From contig NZ_BMRC01000021.1 of the NCBI RefSeq assembly GCF_014648435.1, positions 62,001 to 126,000 of the forward strand: 64,000 bases of DNA, given 5' to 3'. The translations under genes and the position numbers were made by a program. The stretch's first letter is position 1, and every line of letters starts with the position of its first letter. The DNA is from Nonomuraea spiralis (lineage in GTDB: Bacteria; Actinomycetota; Actinomycetes; Streptosporangiales; Streptosporangiaceae). Under the pieces are notes generated by a model, which saw only the letters and a list, made by a program, of their open reading frames with translations, had not been told where the DNA came from and did not search any database. Below are positions 8,133 through 16,173 of this stretch, piece by piece.

Positions 8133-8882
8133 CTGCCCGCCGTCGATCACCAGCTCGGTGCCGTGGATGAACGCGGCGTCGTCGGAGGCGAGGAAGGCGT
8201 ACCCGGCGGCGACCTCCTCGGCGAGCCCGGCGCGGCCCAGCGGGATGTGCTCGCGTTCGTAGGAGGAGACGAAGTCGCCGGCGAGCCCGGACGAGATGGA
8301 CGCGTTCAGGGGGGTCTGGATGTAGCCCGGGCACAGGGCGTTGACCCGGATGCCGTGCTTGCCGAGCTCGACGGCCATGGTCTTGGTGAGCAGCAGCACG
8401 CCGCCCTTGGAGGCGTTGTAGTGGGCGTAGTCGGCCTCGCCGCCGAGGCCGTTGGTCGAGGACATGTTGAGTATCACGCCGCCCGTCCCCCGTTCCACCA
8501 GGTGGCGGGCCACGGCCTGGGCCATCAGGAACATGCCGCGCAGGTTCACCGAGACGATCCGGTCCCAGTGGCCGGGCGTGATCTCCAGGAACGGCTCGCG
8601 CCAGGCGGTGCCGGCGTTGTTGATCAGCACGTCGACGCCGCCCAGGGTCTCGATCGCGCCCGTCACCAGCCGGGCGACGTCGTCCTCCGAGCTGACGTCG
8701 CCGGCCAGGCCGCCCACCTCGCCGAGCGGCGCGAGCTCGGCGACGGCGCGTTCGACCTCGTCGCCGTCGAGCCCGGTGAGCACCACCCGCGCGCCCTCCT
8801 CCAGGAACCTGCGGGCGGTGGCGGCTCCGATGCCGCTGCTGCCCCCGCTGATCAGCACCCGCTTTCCGGCCAGTCCCCGCAT
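8118..8882 (-). CDS. SDR family NAD(P)-dependent oxidoreductase
   Basis: 254 residues, the usual length of classical short-chain dehydrogenases. Motifs in order: cofactor-binding SGGSSGIGAATARRF (residues about 11-25), LINNAG (about 87), catalytic serine in LNMSSTNG, and YAHYNASKGG containing the YxxxK pair (about 153-157). The C-terminus HGTELVIDGGQLAIM is typical of sugar, polyol or hydroxyacid dehydrogenases. It starts 14 bases after the D-threonine aldolase-like gene, so they form an operon whose promoter region (about 9980-10145) carries two palindromes shared with the iclR gene. A sugar or sugar-acid oxidation step is therefore likely (inference). Confidence 0.9.
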   Translation of the reverse strand: MRGLAGKRVLISGGSSGIGAATARRFLEEGARVVLTGLDGDEVERAVAELAPLGEVGGLAGDVSSEDDVARLVTGAIETLGGVDVLINNAGTAWREPFLEITPGHWDRIVSVNLRGMFLMAQAVARHLVERGTGGVILNMSSTNGLGGEADYAHYNASKGGVLLLTKTMAVELGKHGIRVNALCPGYIQTPLNASISSGLAGDFVSSYEREHIPLGRAGLAEEVAAGYAFLASDDAAFIHGTELVIDGGQLAIM

Positions 8883-8896
8883 GACTCCGTCCTTCC

Positions 8897-9979
8897 TCAA
8901 CGCACCGCGCCGCGGGCCGCGACGCGCAGACCAGTGGTGACCTGCCCGTTCTCGACGCCGTGCGCGACATCGAAGAGGTTCACGACCGAGCAGGCGTGAC
9001 TCGGGATGAGCTGCACGCGCGTGCCGACGGGCAGTTCCCCGGCGTGTTCGGGGTCGAGGCGGGCGACGGCGTGCTCCTCGTTGAGGAACACCATGTGCAC
9101 GTACGGCCGCCCGGCCACCCTGATCCAGTCGGGCATGCCGCTGCCGTCGGAGGTGAGGCACTTGGTGCCCGCGTCGAACACGACCCGTTCCGGCGTCGGC
9201 CTGGCGATCACGGTGGCCAGTACGCGGGCCGCCACGGTCTGCTCGGTGGCCACGCCGAGGCGCATCATCGAGGCGTCGTTGAAGATGTAGGTGCCGGGCC
9301 GGATCTCGGTCACCCCGGCCACGCCGGCGACGTGCCGGGCGGTGGGGGTGGAGCCGACGCTGATCTCGCGCAGTTCGATGCCGTCGGCCGCGCACAGCTC
9401 GGCGGTGGCCACCAGGTCCTCGCCCTCGCGGCGGGAGGTCTCGGCCAGCTCCTCCGGGGTGCGGGAGTGGTAGGCGTGCCCGGCCAGGGTGAGCAGCCCG
9501 ATGACGTCCACGCCGGGGATCGCGGCGATCTCGGCCACCAGGTCGGCCGTGGGACGGCCGGGCGGGCGGCCCAGCCGATGCTGGCCGGTGTCCACCTCGA
9601 CCAGCAGCTCGATCGGCGGCCCCGGCAGGCGGGCGAGTCCGGCCGCCACTTCGGGGGAGTCGAGGCTGACCCGTACCCGGGCGCGCTCGCGGAGGGCGGC
9701 CAGGCGGCGCAGCTTGGCCTCGCCCCAGACGGGGAACGCGAGCAGGATGTCGTCGATCCCGGCGTCGGCCATGATCTCGGCCTCGCCGAGCTTGGCGCAG
9801 GTGATGCCGGTCGCCCCGGCTTCGAGCTGGGCCAACGCCAGCTCGGGCATCTTGTGGGTCTTGATGTGCGGGCGCAGCCGGACGCCGTGCCGTGCGGCGG
9901 CCTTGGCCATCTCCGTGACGTTGCCCCTGACCACGTCGAGGTCGATGACCAGCGCGGGAGTGTCGATCTCGGGGTACAT
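8897..9979 (-). CDS. D-threonine aldolase/D-serine dehydratase-like PLP enzyme
   Basis: 360 residues, fold type III (alanine racemase-like). I preferred ATG at 9979 (MYPEIDTPALVIDLD) over one 27 bases upstream because AGAGGGGCG lies at proper spacing before it. The PLP lysine is in LRPHIKTHKMPELA (about residue 40), and the C-terminal zinc-binding His/Cys pair of DSD1/DTA enzymes is present in IPSHACSVVNLFD (about residue 325). Known members cleave D-threonine or 3-hydroxyaspartate or dehydrate D-serine, and some act on related beta-hydroxy amino acids. It is the first gene of an operon with an SDR, divergent from a zinc dehydrogenase and under predicted IclR control. The true substrate in this locus is unknown. 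Confidence 0.88.
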   Translation of the reverse strand: MYPEIDTPALVIDLDVVRGNVTEMAKAAARHGVRLRPHIKTHKMPELALAQLEAGATGITCAKLGEAEIMADAGIDDILLAFPVWGEAKLRRLAALRERARVRVSLDSPEVAAGLARLPGPPIELLVEVDTGQHRLGRPPGRPTADLVAEIAAIPGVDVIGLLTLAGHAYHSRTPEELAETSRREGEDLVATAELCAADGIELREISVGSTPTARHVAGVAGVTEIRPGTYIFNDASMMRLGVATEQTVAARVLATVIARPTPERVVFDAGTKCLTSDGSGMPDWIRVAGRPYVHMVFLNEEHAVARLDPEHAGELPVGTRVQLIPSHACSVVNLFDVAHGVENGQVTTGLRVAARGAVR

Positions 9980-10040
9980 ACGTGGTTCGCCCCTCTCGAA
10001 GTTCATCAGAAAATAGCACTATTCCGCATCACGCACTAGC

Positions 10041-10057
10041 GTTCCGCTACACGGAAC
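10041..10057. promoter_or_regulatory. IclR-type operator 1 (perfect palindrome)
   Basis: The sequence reads GTTCCG-CTACA-CGGAAC, a perfect 6-bp inverted repeat with a 5-base spacer. The same design recurs in front of the iclR gene (17112-17128) and in degenerate form at 10117, 12171 and 16157. It lies between the D-threonine aldolase operon and the rightward dehydrogenase unit, so it may control both. A partial half-site (ATTCCG) occurs just left at 10021. Confidence 0.7.
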
Positions 10058-10116
10058 TGATTGACTGACCGACGACGACAGCGTCCACAGGCGTGCCGTC
10101 AAGTCATCGGAACAGC

Positions 10117-10133
10117 ATTCCGTATCAAGGAAA
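10117..10133. promoter_or_regulatory. IclR-type operator 2 (imperfect)
   Basis: ATTCCG-TATCA-AGGAAA matches the RTTCCG-N5-CGGAAY consensus with two mismatches. An additional inverted half-site CGGAAC lies three bases to its left (10108-10113). The site is about 13 bases before the ATG of the small ORF at 10146, a position suited to repression of the rightward transcript. Confidence 0.5.
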
Positions 10134-10145
10134 GTAGGGGTGTGT

Positions 10146-10259
10146 ATGAGGCTCGGCACCGTACGGGTCGGGGAGAGCGGCCTCGCGGCCGCGGAACGCG
10201 AGGAAGGACGGTACGCCCGGGGCGTCCGTCCGGCGGCCTCCCCGGTGGTCGTGCGATGA
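10146..10259 (+). CDS. 37-residue ORF, translationally coupled to the dehydrogenase; possible gene remnant
   Basis: ATG at 10146 follows GGAAAGTAGGGG and encodes MRLGTVRVGESGLAAAERE..., ending in TGA at 10257-10259. That stop overlaps the ATG of the next gene (ATGA). The first residues resemble the N-terminus of fumarylacetoacetate hydrolase-family proteins, which often accompany sugar-acid catabolic dehydrogenases. After about 15 residues the similarity is lost. It may be a deletion remnant now serving as a leader that couples ribosomes to the dehydrogenase. I see no function for the peptide itself. Confidence 0.4.
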   Translation: MRLGTVRVGESGLAAAEREEGRYARGVRPAASPVVVR

Positions 10260-11191
10260 GGGCGCTGGTGTTCACCGGTCCCGCCGCGGTCGAGCTGCGG
10301 GACGTGCCCGAACCCGCCGTCGGGGCGGACGAGGTGCTGGTCCACGTGGCCGCCTCCGGCATCTGCGGCAGCGAGCTGCACGGCGTCAGGACGCCCGGGT
10401 TCCGGGTGCCGCCGCTGGTCATGGGCCACGAGTTCGCCGGGCTCACGTCCGACGGGCGGGCGGTGGTGGTCAACCCGATCCTGTCGTGCGGCTCGTGCGA
10501 CGTGTGCCGGCTCGGCCTGCGCAACGTGTGCCGCGAGCGGCGGATCGTCGGCGTGCACCGGCCCGGCGGGTTCGCCGAGCGGGTGGCCGTGCCCGAGAGC
10601 ACGCTGGTCGAGCTGCCCCAGGGCCTCGGCTGGACGGCGGCCGGGATCGTCGAGCCGGCGGCCAACGCCGTCCACGCCTGGTCGCTGGCCGGGGCGCCCG
10701 CCGGGGCCCGGGTGGGCGTGTACGGCGCCGGCGCGATCGGCCTGTCCTGCCTGCTGGTCGCCCTGTCGGGCGGGGCCGCCTCGGTGGAGGTGGCCGACCG
10801 GTCCGAGAGCCGCGTGGAGATCGCCCGCCGCCTCGGCGCGCGGTCGGCGGGCGCGGCGCTGACCGGCGAGTACGACGTGATCTTCGACGCGGTCGGCGCC
10901 GCGGTCACCCACGAGCGCTCGCTCGCCCTGCTGCGCCCCGGCGGCACGGCGGTCTGGCTGGGCCTGGCCGACCCCACGGCGGGGTTCGACGCGACGGCCC
11001 TGGTCCGCGGCGAGCAGCGGGTGCTCGGCTCGTTCGCCTACACCGACGCCGACTTCGCCACGGCCGTGGAGACCGTCGGCGAGTGGGACCTGAGCTGGGT
11101 GCGCACGTTCCCGCTCGCCGACGGCGCGGAGGTGTTCACGACCCTGATGAACGGCCACGACACCCCCGTCAAGGCCCTCCTCAGCCCGTGA
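10256..11191 (+). CDS. Zinc-dependent medium-chain dehydrogenase (sugar/polyol dehydrogenase-like)
   Basis: 311 residues, shorter than the usual 340-390. Catalytic zinc ligands are in SGICGSELHG (about residue 40) and GHEFAG (about 62); the structural zinc loop has four cysteines in SCGSCDVCRLGLRNVC (about 80-95). The coenzyme fold shows VGVYGAGAIGLS (about 158), followed by VADRSESRVEIARRLGA, where the acidic residue after the second strand favours NAD. The C-terminus is intact. Its start overlaps the stop of a 37-codon ORF, and the transcript begins near two IclR-like operators. It likely oxidises a sugar, polyol or sugar acid in the same pathway as the neighbouring SDR and SMP-30 lactonase. 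Confidence 0.88.
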   Translation: MRALVFTGPAAVELRDVPEPAVGADEVLVHVAASGICGSELHGVRTPGFRVPPLVMGHEFAGLTSDGRAVVVNPILSCGSCDVCRLGLRNVCRERRIVGVHRPGGFAERVAVPESTLVELPQGLGWTAAGIVEPAANAVHAWSLAGAPAGARVGVYGAGAIGLSCLLVALSGGAASVEVADRSESRVEIARRLGARSAGAALTGEYDVIFDAVGAAVTHERSLALLRPGGTAVWLGLADPTAGFDATALVRGEQRVLGSFAYTDADFATAVETVGEWDLSWVRTFPLADGAEVFTTLMNGHDTPVKALLSP

Positions 11192-11197
11192 CGGGCA

Positions 11198-11218
11198 GGG
11201 GGCGGCCCCGCCGCCCCC
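11198..11218. terminator. Bidirectional hairpin terminator
   Basis: GGGGGCGG-CCCCG-CCGCCCCC forms a perfect 8-bp stem with a 5-base loop. It lies exactly between the convergent stops of the dehydrogenase (11191) and the GH114 gene (11219), so it can serve both transcripts. Confidence 0.75.
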
Positions 11219-12172
11219 TTACTTGCACGGCTTGTACGGCATGTCCTTCAGCGAGTAGTCCACGGCCTTCTTGATCGCGTTGATGCCGAGCTTGGCCGCC
11301 TTGGGGCAGAACGTCGCCGGCGCCGTCTCGTACTCGACCTGGAACACCGGCTTGCCCGCCTTGACGAACACGCTCAGCTCGCCGCACTCGTCGAACTGGA
11401 AACACTCCTCGTTGACGGCGTAGTCGAAGCTGGAGACCAGCTCGCCCGCCTGGCTGAGGTCGTTCTTGAGCGCCGCGGACAGGCCCTTGCGGTGGGCCAG
11501 GTCGGCCAGCGCCCGGTTGTAGACGAGCTGGGTGGCGGGGCTGACGGTCCAGCCGGTGACCGTCTTGCCCTCCTCGTGGGCGTTGACGACGTCGAACTCG
11601 ACCCCGTCGAAGCCCGCCTGGGCACACTTGTCGACCCGGGCCGCCATCATCTTCAGCAGGAAGTCCCGCTGGCCCTGGTCGTTGTTGATGTTGGCCCAGC
11701 GCTCGTTCGGGAACTCCTTGCTGAACGGCTTGCCGAGCAGGGAGTTGCCGTGGCTCTTGTGCCAGTCGACGAACTGCTGGTAGTCGGGCCGGTACTCCTC
11801 GATCGAGCCGGCGTCGACGTAGCAGATCGCCTTCGCGCCACGGGCGTGGACGGCCTTCACGGCGGCGGTGTTGAGCGTGGTGTTGTTGCCCACCACGTCG
11901 CCGTCGGCGTACAGGTCGATGTCGAACACGCTCGGTCGCACGCACGCGCCGCCCGACTGGGGCGCCGCGCAGATGTCGACGTTCACGCCGCCGGTCGCGG
12001 CATATTTGGCGTTGCCTTGGAGCTGGTACTGCCAGCGGCTCTGCAGCGGCGGCTTCCACGGTCCCGCCTGCGCCGTCGCGGGCGCGACGAGTGCCGCGAG
12101 CGGCGCGCAGCCCAGTGCCGCGACCACTGCCAGCCGGGTTAAGAGCGTCCTGGTTCGCACGTTCACCTTCAT
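11219..12172 (-). CDS. Secreted GH114 family hydrolase (endo-alpha-1,4-polygalactosaminidase-like)
   Basis: 317 residues from ATG 12172. A signal peptide (MKVNVRTRTLLTRLAVVAAL..., cleavage near ATAQA, about residue 36) directs export. The mature part has the TIM-barrel pattern of GH114: SVFDIDLYADGD, GAKAICYVDAGSIEEYRPDY, KPFSKEFPNERWANIN, GFDGVEFDVVN and ALKNDLSQAGELVSSFDYAVNEEC. Acidic residues in these strand ends (FDIDLY, CYVDAGS, GVEFD) are the likely catalytic groups. The founding enzyme of the family cleaves alpha-1,4-polygalactosamine. An IclR-like operator overlaps its start codon, and a sugar importer is transcribed divergently, so it probably releases the oligosaccharide that the importer takes up. 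The exact polymer is not known. Confidence 0.85.
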   Translation of the reverse strand: MKVNVRTRTLLTRLAVVAALGCAPLAALVAPATAQAGPWKPPLQSRWQYQLQGNAKYAATGGVNVDICAAPQSGGACVRPSVFDIDLYADGDVVGNNTTLNTAAVKAVHARGAKAICYVDAGSIEEYRPDYQQFVDWHKSHGNSLLGKPFSKEFPNERWANINNDQGQRDFLLKMMAARVDKCAQAGFDGVEFDVVNAHEEGKTVTGWTVSPATQLVYNRALADLAHRKGLSAALKNDLSQAGELVSSFDYAVNEECFQFDECGELSVFVKAGKPVFQVEYETAPATFCPKAAKLGINAIKKAVDYSLKDMPYKPCK

Positions 12173-12187
12173 TCCGTCTAGTGGAAC
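12171..12187. promoter_or_regulatory. IclR-type operator 3, overlapping GH114 start
   Basis: ATTCCG-TCTAG-TGGAAC matches the RTTCCG-N5-CGGAAY palindrome with one mismatch. It covers the first bases of the GH114 gene and lies in the 98-base divergent region before the ABC importer leader ORF, so it could repress both directions. Confidence 0.6.
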
Positions 12188-12270
12188 TCTAGTCTGCATC
12201 GTGGATGCGTGACTATACTCGCCGCACGCAGCGGGCCGCCACGCCCGCCGTGCTCTGTGGAGGGAACCCC

Positions 12271-12312
12271 ATGGCACGAGTCATTCACAACATCCGCGAG
12301 ACCGGCCGATGA
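12271..12312 (+). CDS. 13-codon leader ORF coupled to the sugar-binding protein
   Basis: ATG at 12271 is preceded by a strong ribosome-binding site (GGAGGGAACCCC). It encodes MARVIHNIRETGR and stops at TGA 12310-12312, which overlaps the ATG of the solute-binding protein as ATGA. The solute-binding protein has no good ribosome-binding site of its own outside this ORF. The leader therefore probably delivers ribosomes by termination-reinitiation. Whether the peptide has a regulatory role is unknown. Confidence 0.5.
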   Translation: MARVIHNIRETGR

Positions 12313-13595
12313 GGCCCGGTACGACGCTCGCCGTCGTCGCCCTGGCCCTGGCCGTGGCGAGCTGCGGCGGCGGAAGCCAGGAACAGGCGACCGGCCCGGT
12401 CGAGATCACCATCTGGCACGGCCAGGAGGACACCTCTGCCAAGTCGATCGAGAAACTGGTCTCCCGGTTCAACCAGAGCCACCCCGACATCAGGGTCAGC
12501 ACCGAGTCCGGCGGCGCGACCGCCGACGGCATGCTACCCAAGATCACCGCCGCGCTCACCTCGGACGCCTACCCCGACATCGCCTACCTGTACGGCTCCT
12601 GGGCGCCCAACGTGGCCAGGAACCCCAAGACCGCCGACCTCACCTCCTACGTCAAGGACCCGGCCGTCGGCTGGACCGACTTCTGGGCCAACGAGCGCGA
12701 GGCGGTCACCGTCCAGGGCAAGGTCATCGGCTTCCCCGCCGTGGTGGACAACATGGTGGTGCTCTACAACAAGAAGCTGCTGGCCAAGGCGGGGGTCAAG
12801 GCCCCCGGCCCCGACTGGACCTGGGACGACTTCCGCGAGATCGCCAAGAAGACCACGGACGCGCAGAGCGGCGTCTTCGGCACCACCTGGGCGATCAGCG
12901 GCGGCGAGGAGGCCGTCTGGGGCCTGTGGCCGCTGCTGTGGCAGTCGGGCGGCGACATCCTCACCCCCGACCACAAGAAGTCCACGTTCAACTCGGCGGC
13001 CGGTCAGCAGGCGCTCGGTCTGATCAGGGACATGGCCGTGGACGACAAGTCGGTCTACCTCGACTCCAGCCCGGCCGAGAAGGGACAGAAGCTGTTCGAG
13101 TCCGGACGGCTCGCCATGTTCCTGTCGGGCCCCTGGGTGCTGCCCGACCTCCAGGCGGCCAAGGTCGACTACGGCGTCGTCCGGCTGCCCGGCACCAATG
13201 GCAACCACGAGACCGTCTCCGGCCCGGACAACTGGGTGGTGTTCGAGCACGACGAACGCCGGGTGAAGGCGGCGACCACGTTCCTGAGCTGGCTGACGGC
13301 CGCGCAGCAGCAGCTCGTGTGGATGAGCGACACGGGCTCCCTGCCCGTTCGGGAGTCGATCACCAAGCTGCCCGGCTACCAGGACTATCTCCAGAAATAT
13401 CCGGGTATCGAGGTGATCTCCGAGAACCTGGCCAACGCCAAGCGCGTCCGGCCGCCGACCACCAAGTACCCCCGCGTGTCCTCCTTCGTCGCCGAGGCCA
13501 TCGCGGAGGCGCTGCTCGGCAGGACCGACACCAAGACCGCCCTGGACGAGGCCGCCGCCAAGTCCGACGCGGTGCTGGCGGTACCGGGATCATGA
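12309..13595 (+). CDS. Sugar ABC transporter solute-binding lipoprotein
   Basis: 428 residues. A lipoprotein signal ends with the lipobox VASC (Cys19). The rest follows the family 1 (MalE-like) extracellular solute-binding fold: VEITIWHGQEDTSAKSIEKL, FNQSHPDIRVS, YPDIAYLYGSW, VIGFPAVVDNMVVLYNKKLL, PDWTWDDFREIAKK, LFESGRLAMFLSGPWVLPDL. It binds an oligosaccharide outside the membrane and hands it to the two permeases that follow in overlapping frames (ATGA at 13592). No ATPase gene is present, so energy probably comes from a shared MsiK-type ATPase, as is usual for actinomycete CUT1 systems. Placement beside GH114 and under predicted IclR control suggests an amino-sugar or uronic-type oligosaccharide, but this is inference. 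Confidence 0.93.
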   Translation: MRPGTTLAVVALALAVASCGGGSQEQATGPVEITIWHGQEDTSAKSIEKLVSRFNQSHPDIRVSTESGGATADGMLPKITAALTSDAYPDIAYLYGSWAPNVARNPKTADLTSYVKDPAVGWTDFWANEREAVTVQGKVIGFPAVVDNMVVLYNKKLLAKAGVKAPGPDWTWDDFREIAKKTTDAQSGVFGTTWAISGGEEAVWGLWPLLWQSGGDILTPDHKKSTFNSAAGQQALGLIRDMAVDDKSVYLDSSPAEKGQKLFESGRLAMFLSGPWVLPDLQAAKVDYGVVRLPGTNGNHETVSGPDNWVVFEHDERRVKAATTFLSWLTAAQQQLVWMSDTGSLPVRESITKLPGYQDYLQKYPGIEVISENLANAKRVRPPTTKYPRVSSFVAEAIAEALLGRTDTKTALDEAAAKSDAVLAVPGS

Positions 13596-14512
13596 GCAGC
13601 GCCACGGTCAGCGCGCCGGCCGCCCGGCACGCCAAGGAACGGCGCAGGCTCGGCGACCACGTCGCCGGCTGGTCGTTCGCCGGCCCGGCGACGCTGATCA
13701 TCCTCGGGTTCGCGCTGGTGCCGATGGCGTGGGCGCTGGCGCTGTCGTTCACCGACTCCGACCTGATGAAGACGCCCGAGAACGTCGGCCTGGACAACTA
13801 CCGGGCGCTCTTCCAGGACCAGGTGTTCTTCCAGGCGGTGCGCAACACCGGGCTGCTGCTGGTGCTCTACATCCCGGCCTCGCTGGTCTTCGGGCTGGTC
13901 GTGGCGGTGCTGCTGAACAGGAAGGTGCGCGGGATCGGCTTCTACCGGACCGCCTTCCTGGTGCCGTACGTGGCCTCGGCCACCTCGGCCGGCCTGCTCA
14001 TGGGCTACATCTTCGACCGCGACTTCGGCCTGATGAACGGTGTGCTCGTGCAGCTCGGCCTGCCGATGCAGGGGTTCCTGAGCAGCCCGTCCCAGGCCAT
14101 GTACGTGCTCACGCTGATCTTCTTCTGGACCAGGTTCGGCTTCGCCGTGGTGATCTACCTGGCGGCCATCCAGGAGATCGACAAGGCGGTGCTGGAGGCG
14201 GCCTCCATCGACGGGGCGGGACGGTGGGCCACGTTCCGGCACATCATCGTCCCGTCCGTACGGCCGATCACGGTCTTCCTCGCGGTGTGGGGCGTGATCG
14301 ACGCGCTGCAGTTCTTCGACCTGGTCATGACCACGACCCAGGGCGGCCCGGCCAGCGCGACCGTGACCATCGTCTACTACGTGTGGCAGCTCGCGTTCCG
14401 CTACTCCGCCGCCGGGTACGGCGCGGCCGTTGCGTACACGCTGTTCGCCGGGACGCTGCTGCTGATCGTCGTGGGCCTGGTGGTCGCGCGGCGGAGAGGG
14501 GCCGTGCGATGA
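13592..14512 (+). CDS. Sugar ABC transporter permease 1 (MalF-like)
   Basis: 306 residues with six predicted membrane segments, the first at about 30-50 (PATLIILGFALVPMAWALAL). The cytoplasmic EAA loop that contacts the ATPase is seen as LEAASIDGAGRWATFRHIIV (about 210-230). It starts in the stop codon of the binding protein and ends inside the start of the second permease, so the three are translationally coupled. CUT1 family carbohydrate importer. Confidence 0.93.
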   Translation: MSSATVSAPAARHAKERRRLGDHVAGWSFAGPATLIILGFALVPMAWALALSFTDSDLMKTPENVGLDNYRALFQDQVFFQAVRNTGLLLVLYIPASLVFGLVVAVLLNRKVRGIGFYRTAFLVPYVASATSAGLLMGYIFDRDFGLMNGVLVQLGLPMQGFLSSPSQAMYVLTLIFFWTRFGFAVVIYLAAIQEIDKAVLEAASIDGAGRWATFRHIIVPSVRPITVFLAVWGVIDALQFFDLVMTTTQGGPASATVTIVYYVWQLAFRYSAAGYGAAVAYTLFAGTLLLIVVGLVVARRRGAVR

Positions 14513-15324
14513 GACGACGCCTGCCCAGCAAGTGGCATCTGGTGCTCGCGCCGATGTCGCTGGTGACGCTGCTGCCGTTCGTGTGGCTGGTGCTCAGCTC
14601 GGTCATGACGCAGGCCGAGCTGAACCGGTTCCCGCCGCCGATCCTGCCCGACGGCATCGATCTCGGCGGTTACCGCACGGTCATGGAACGTTCGGACTTC
14701 CCCCGCTGGTTCCTCAACAGCGTGCTGGTGTCGGGCGCGATCGTGGCGGCCCAGGTCGTGCTCTGCAGCATGGCCGGGTACGCCTTCGCCCGGATCAGGT
14801 TCATCGGCTCGCGGCTGACGCTGGTCCTGATCATCGCGACCGCGCTGATCCCGTTCCAGCTCACCGTGATCCCGACGTTCCTGATGTTCAGCCAGGCCGG
14901 GCTCGTGGACACGCTGGGGGCGCTGATCATCCCGCAGCTCAGCTCCTCGGTCGGCATCTACCTGATGACCTCCTTCTTCCAGTCCTTCCCGAAGGAACTG
15001 GAGGAGGCGGCGCGGATCGACGGGTGCTCGCGGGTCGCGCTGTTCTTCCGGGTGGTGTTGCCGGTCGCCAAACCGGCGCTGGCGGCGCTCGCCGTGATCA
15101 CGTTCATCACGGCCTGGAACGATCTCTTCTGGCCGCTGGTGGTGATCAACTCCGAGGCGAACTACACCGTCCAGGCGGGGCTGACCACGTTCCAGGGCCA
15201 GCACCGGGCCGACTGGCCCGCGATCATGGCGGGCACGGTGCTCACCACGCTGCCGGTGCTGGCGGTGTTCCTGTTCGGCCAGCGCCGCTTCGTGCAGGCG
15301 CTGACCGGGGCGGTCAAGGGGTGA
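14509..15324 (+). CDS. Sugar ABC transporter permease 2 (MalG-like)
   Basis: 271 residues, six membrane segments beginning at about residue 12 (LVLAPMSLVTLLPFVWLVLS). The EAA loop reads LEEAARIDGCSRVALFFRVV (about 165-185). The typical MalG C-terminal signature FGQRRFVQALTGAVKG is present. The start overlaps the previous permease (ATGA), and the end overlaps the convergent SMP-30 gene by 11 bases. It forms the channel together with permease 1. Confidence 0.93.
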   Translation: MRRRLPSKWHLVLAPMSLVTLLPFVWLVLSSVMTQAELNRFPPPILPDGIDLGGYRTVMERSDFPRWFLNSVLVSGAIVAAQVVLCSMAGYAFARIRFIGSRLTLVLIIATALIPFQLTVIPTFLMFSQAGLVDTLGALIIPQLSSSVGIYLMTSFFQSFPKELEEAARIDGCSRVALFFRVVLPVAKPALAALAVITFITAWNDLFWPLVVINSEANYTVQAGLTTFQGQHRADWPAIMAGTVLTTLPVLAVFLFGQRRFVQALTGAVKG

Positions 15325-16144
15325 GACCCCTGTAGGGGTTCGCCGGCAGGCCGGTGTGGGGTGTGCGGCAGCGCCACAACTCCCCGCCGGCGCTGCCGTC
15401 CCAGGCGGTGGTCACGTAGAGCACGTCGAGGTCGGGGCCACCGAAGGCGCAGCTCGTGACGTTGGCCGCGGGCACGTCCACGGTCAGGTCGGTACGCCCG
15501 TCCGGACGCAGCCGCACGACCGCCCCGCCGCCCCACAGCGCGACCCATACGTGGCCTTCGGCGTCCACGGTGAGGCCGTCCGGGCCGGGCAGGGCGGCGA
15601 ACTCCCGGCGGCCGTCGAGGTCGCCGGTCTCCGGGTCGTAGTCGAAGACGTCGACGCGGTCGGTCACGGTGTCCACGTAGTACATCAGGCGCTCGTCGGG
15701 GCTCCAGCCGATGCCGTTCGAGATCGTGACGCCGTCCAGGACCTTCTCGCACGTACGGGCCGGGCCGAGGCGGTAGAGGGAACCCGCGCCGGGGGTGTCG
15801 TCCTCGGCCTTCGTACCGGCGAAGAACCGGCCCGCCCGGTCGCAGGCGCCGTCGTTCATGCGGTTGCCCGGGGGCTCGGGCGGGCGGGCGACCAGTTCGG
15901 TTCGGCCGTCGGCGTGGCGGGCGAAGCCGTCCCTGAGGGCGACCATCAGGCCCCCGGCGGCGTCGGGCACGGCCACGCCGACGGGGCGGCCGAAGTCGAT
16001 CGTCTCCTGTTCGTCGCCGGCCGGGTCGAGTCTGTGCACGCGGCCCTTGGGGATGTCGACCCACAGCAGGGTGGCCGTGGCGGCGTCCCACCTCGGGCCC
16101 TCGCCCAGGGTCGCGGGGGGCACCGGGACCTTTTCCAGCTTCAT
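15314..16144 (-). CDS. SMP-30/gluconolactonase/LRE family lactonase
   Basis: 276 residues; ATG (MKLEKVPVPPATLGEGPRWD) follows AGGAGACAGAGC. The six-bladed propeller shows the metal-binding residues of the family: Glu in LGEGPRWD (residue about 15), Asn in GNRMNDGACDRAGRFFAGT (about 100), Asn in GVTISNGIGWSPD (about 148) and Asp in GPDGLTVDAEGHVWVALW (about 198). Members open aldonolactones to aldonic acids using a divalent cation. An IclR-like operator lies 13 bases upstream. Together with the SDR and zinc dehydrogenase this fits an oxidative (non-phosphorylating) sugar degradation route; the sugar is not identifiable from sequence alone. Confidence 0.9.
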   Translation of the reverse strand: MKLEKVPVPPATLGEGPRWDAATATLLWVDIPKGRVHRLDPAGDEQETIDFGRPVGVAVPDAAGGLMVALRDGFARHADGRTELVARPPEPPGNRMNDGACDRAGRFFAGTKAEDDTPGAGSLYRLGPARTCEKVLDGVTISNGIGWSPDERLMYYVDTVTDRVDVFDYDPETGDLDGRREFAALPGPDGLTVDAEGHVWVALWGGGAVVRLRPDGRTDLTVDVPAANVTSCAFGGPDLDVLYVTTAWDGSAGGELWRCRTPHTGLPANPYRGLTP

Positions 16145-16156
16145 GCTCTGTCTCCT

Positions 16157-16173
16157 GGTCCGTGATACGGAAC
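16157..16173. promoter_or_regulatory. IclR-type operator 4, upstream of SMP-30 gene
   Basis: GGTCCG-TGATA-CGGAAC matches RTTCCG-N5-CGGAAY with one core mismatch. An extra inverted half-site (GTTCCG) follows three bases later at 16177-16182. It lies just upstream of the ribosome-binding site of the SMP-30 gene. The remaining gap to 16335 is G-rich with imperfect GTCGTTCGGGGGGC-like repeats and no gene. Confidence 0.6.

Noticed and set aside
9980..10006. Upstream ATG (10006) for the D-threonine aldolase-like gene
   Set aside because: The AGAGGGGCG ribosome-binding site falls between the two starts and fits the downstream ATG at 9979.
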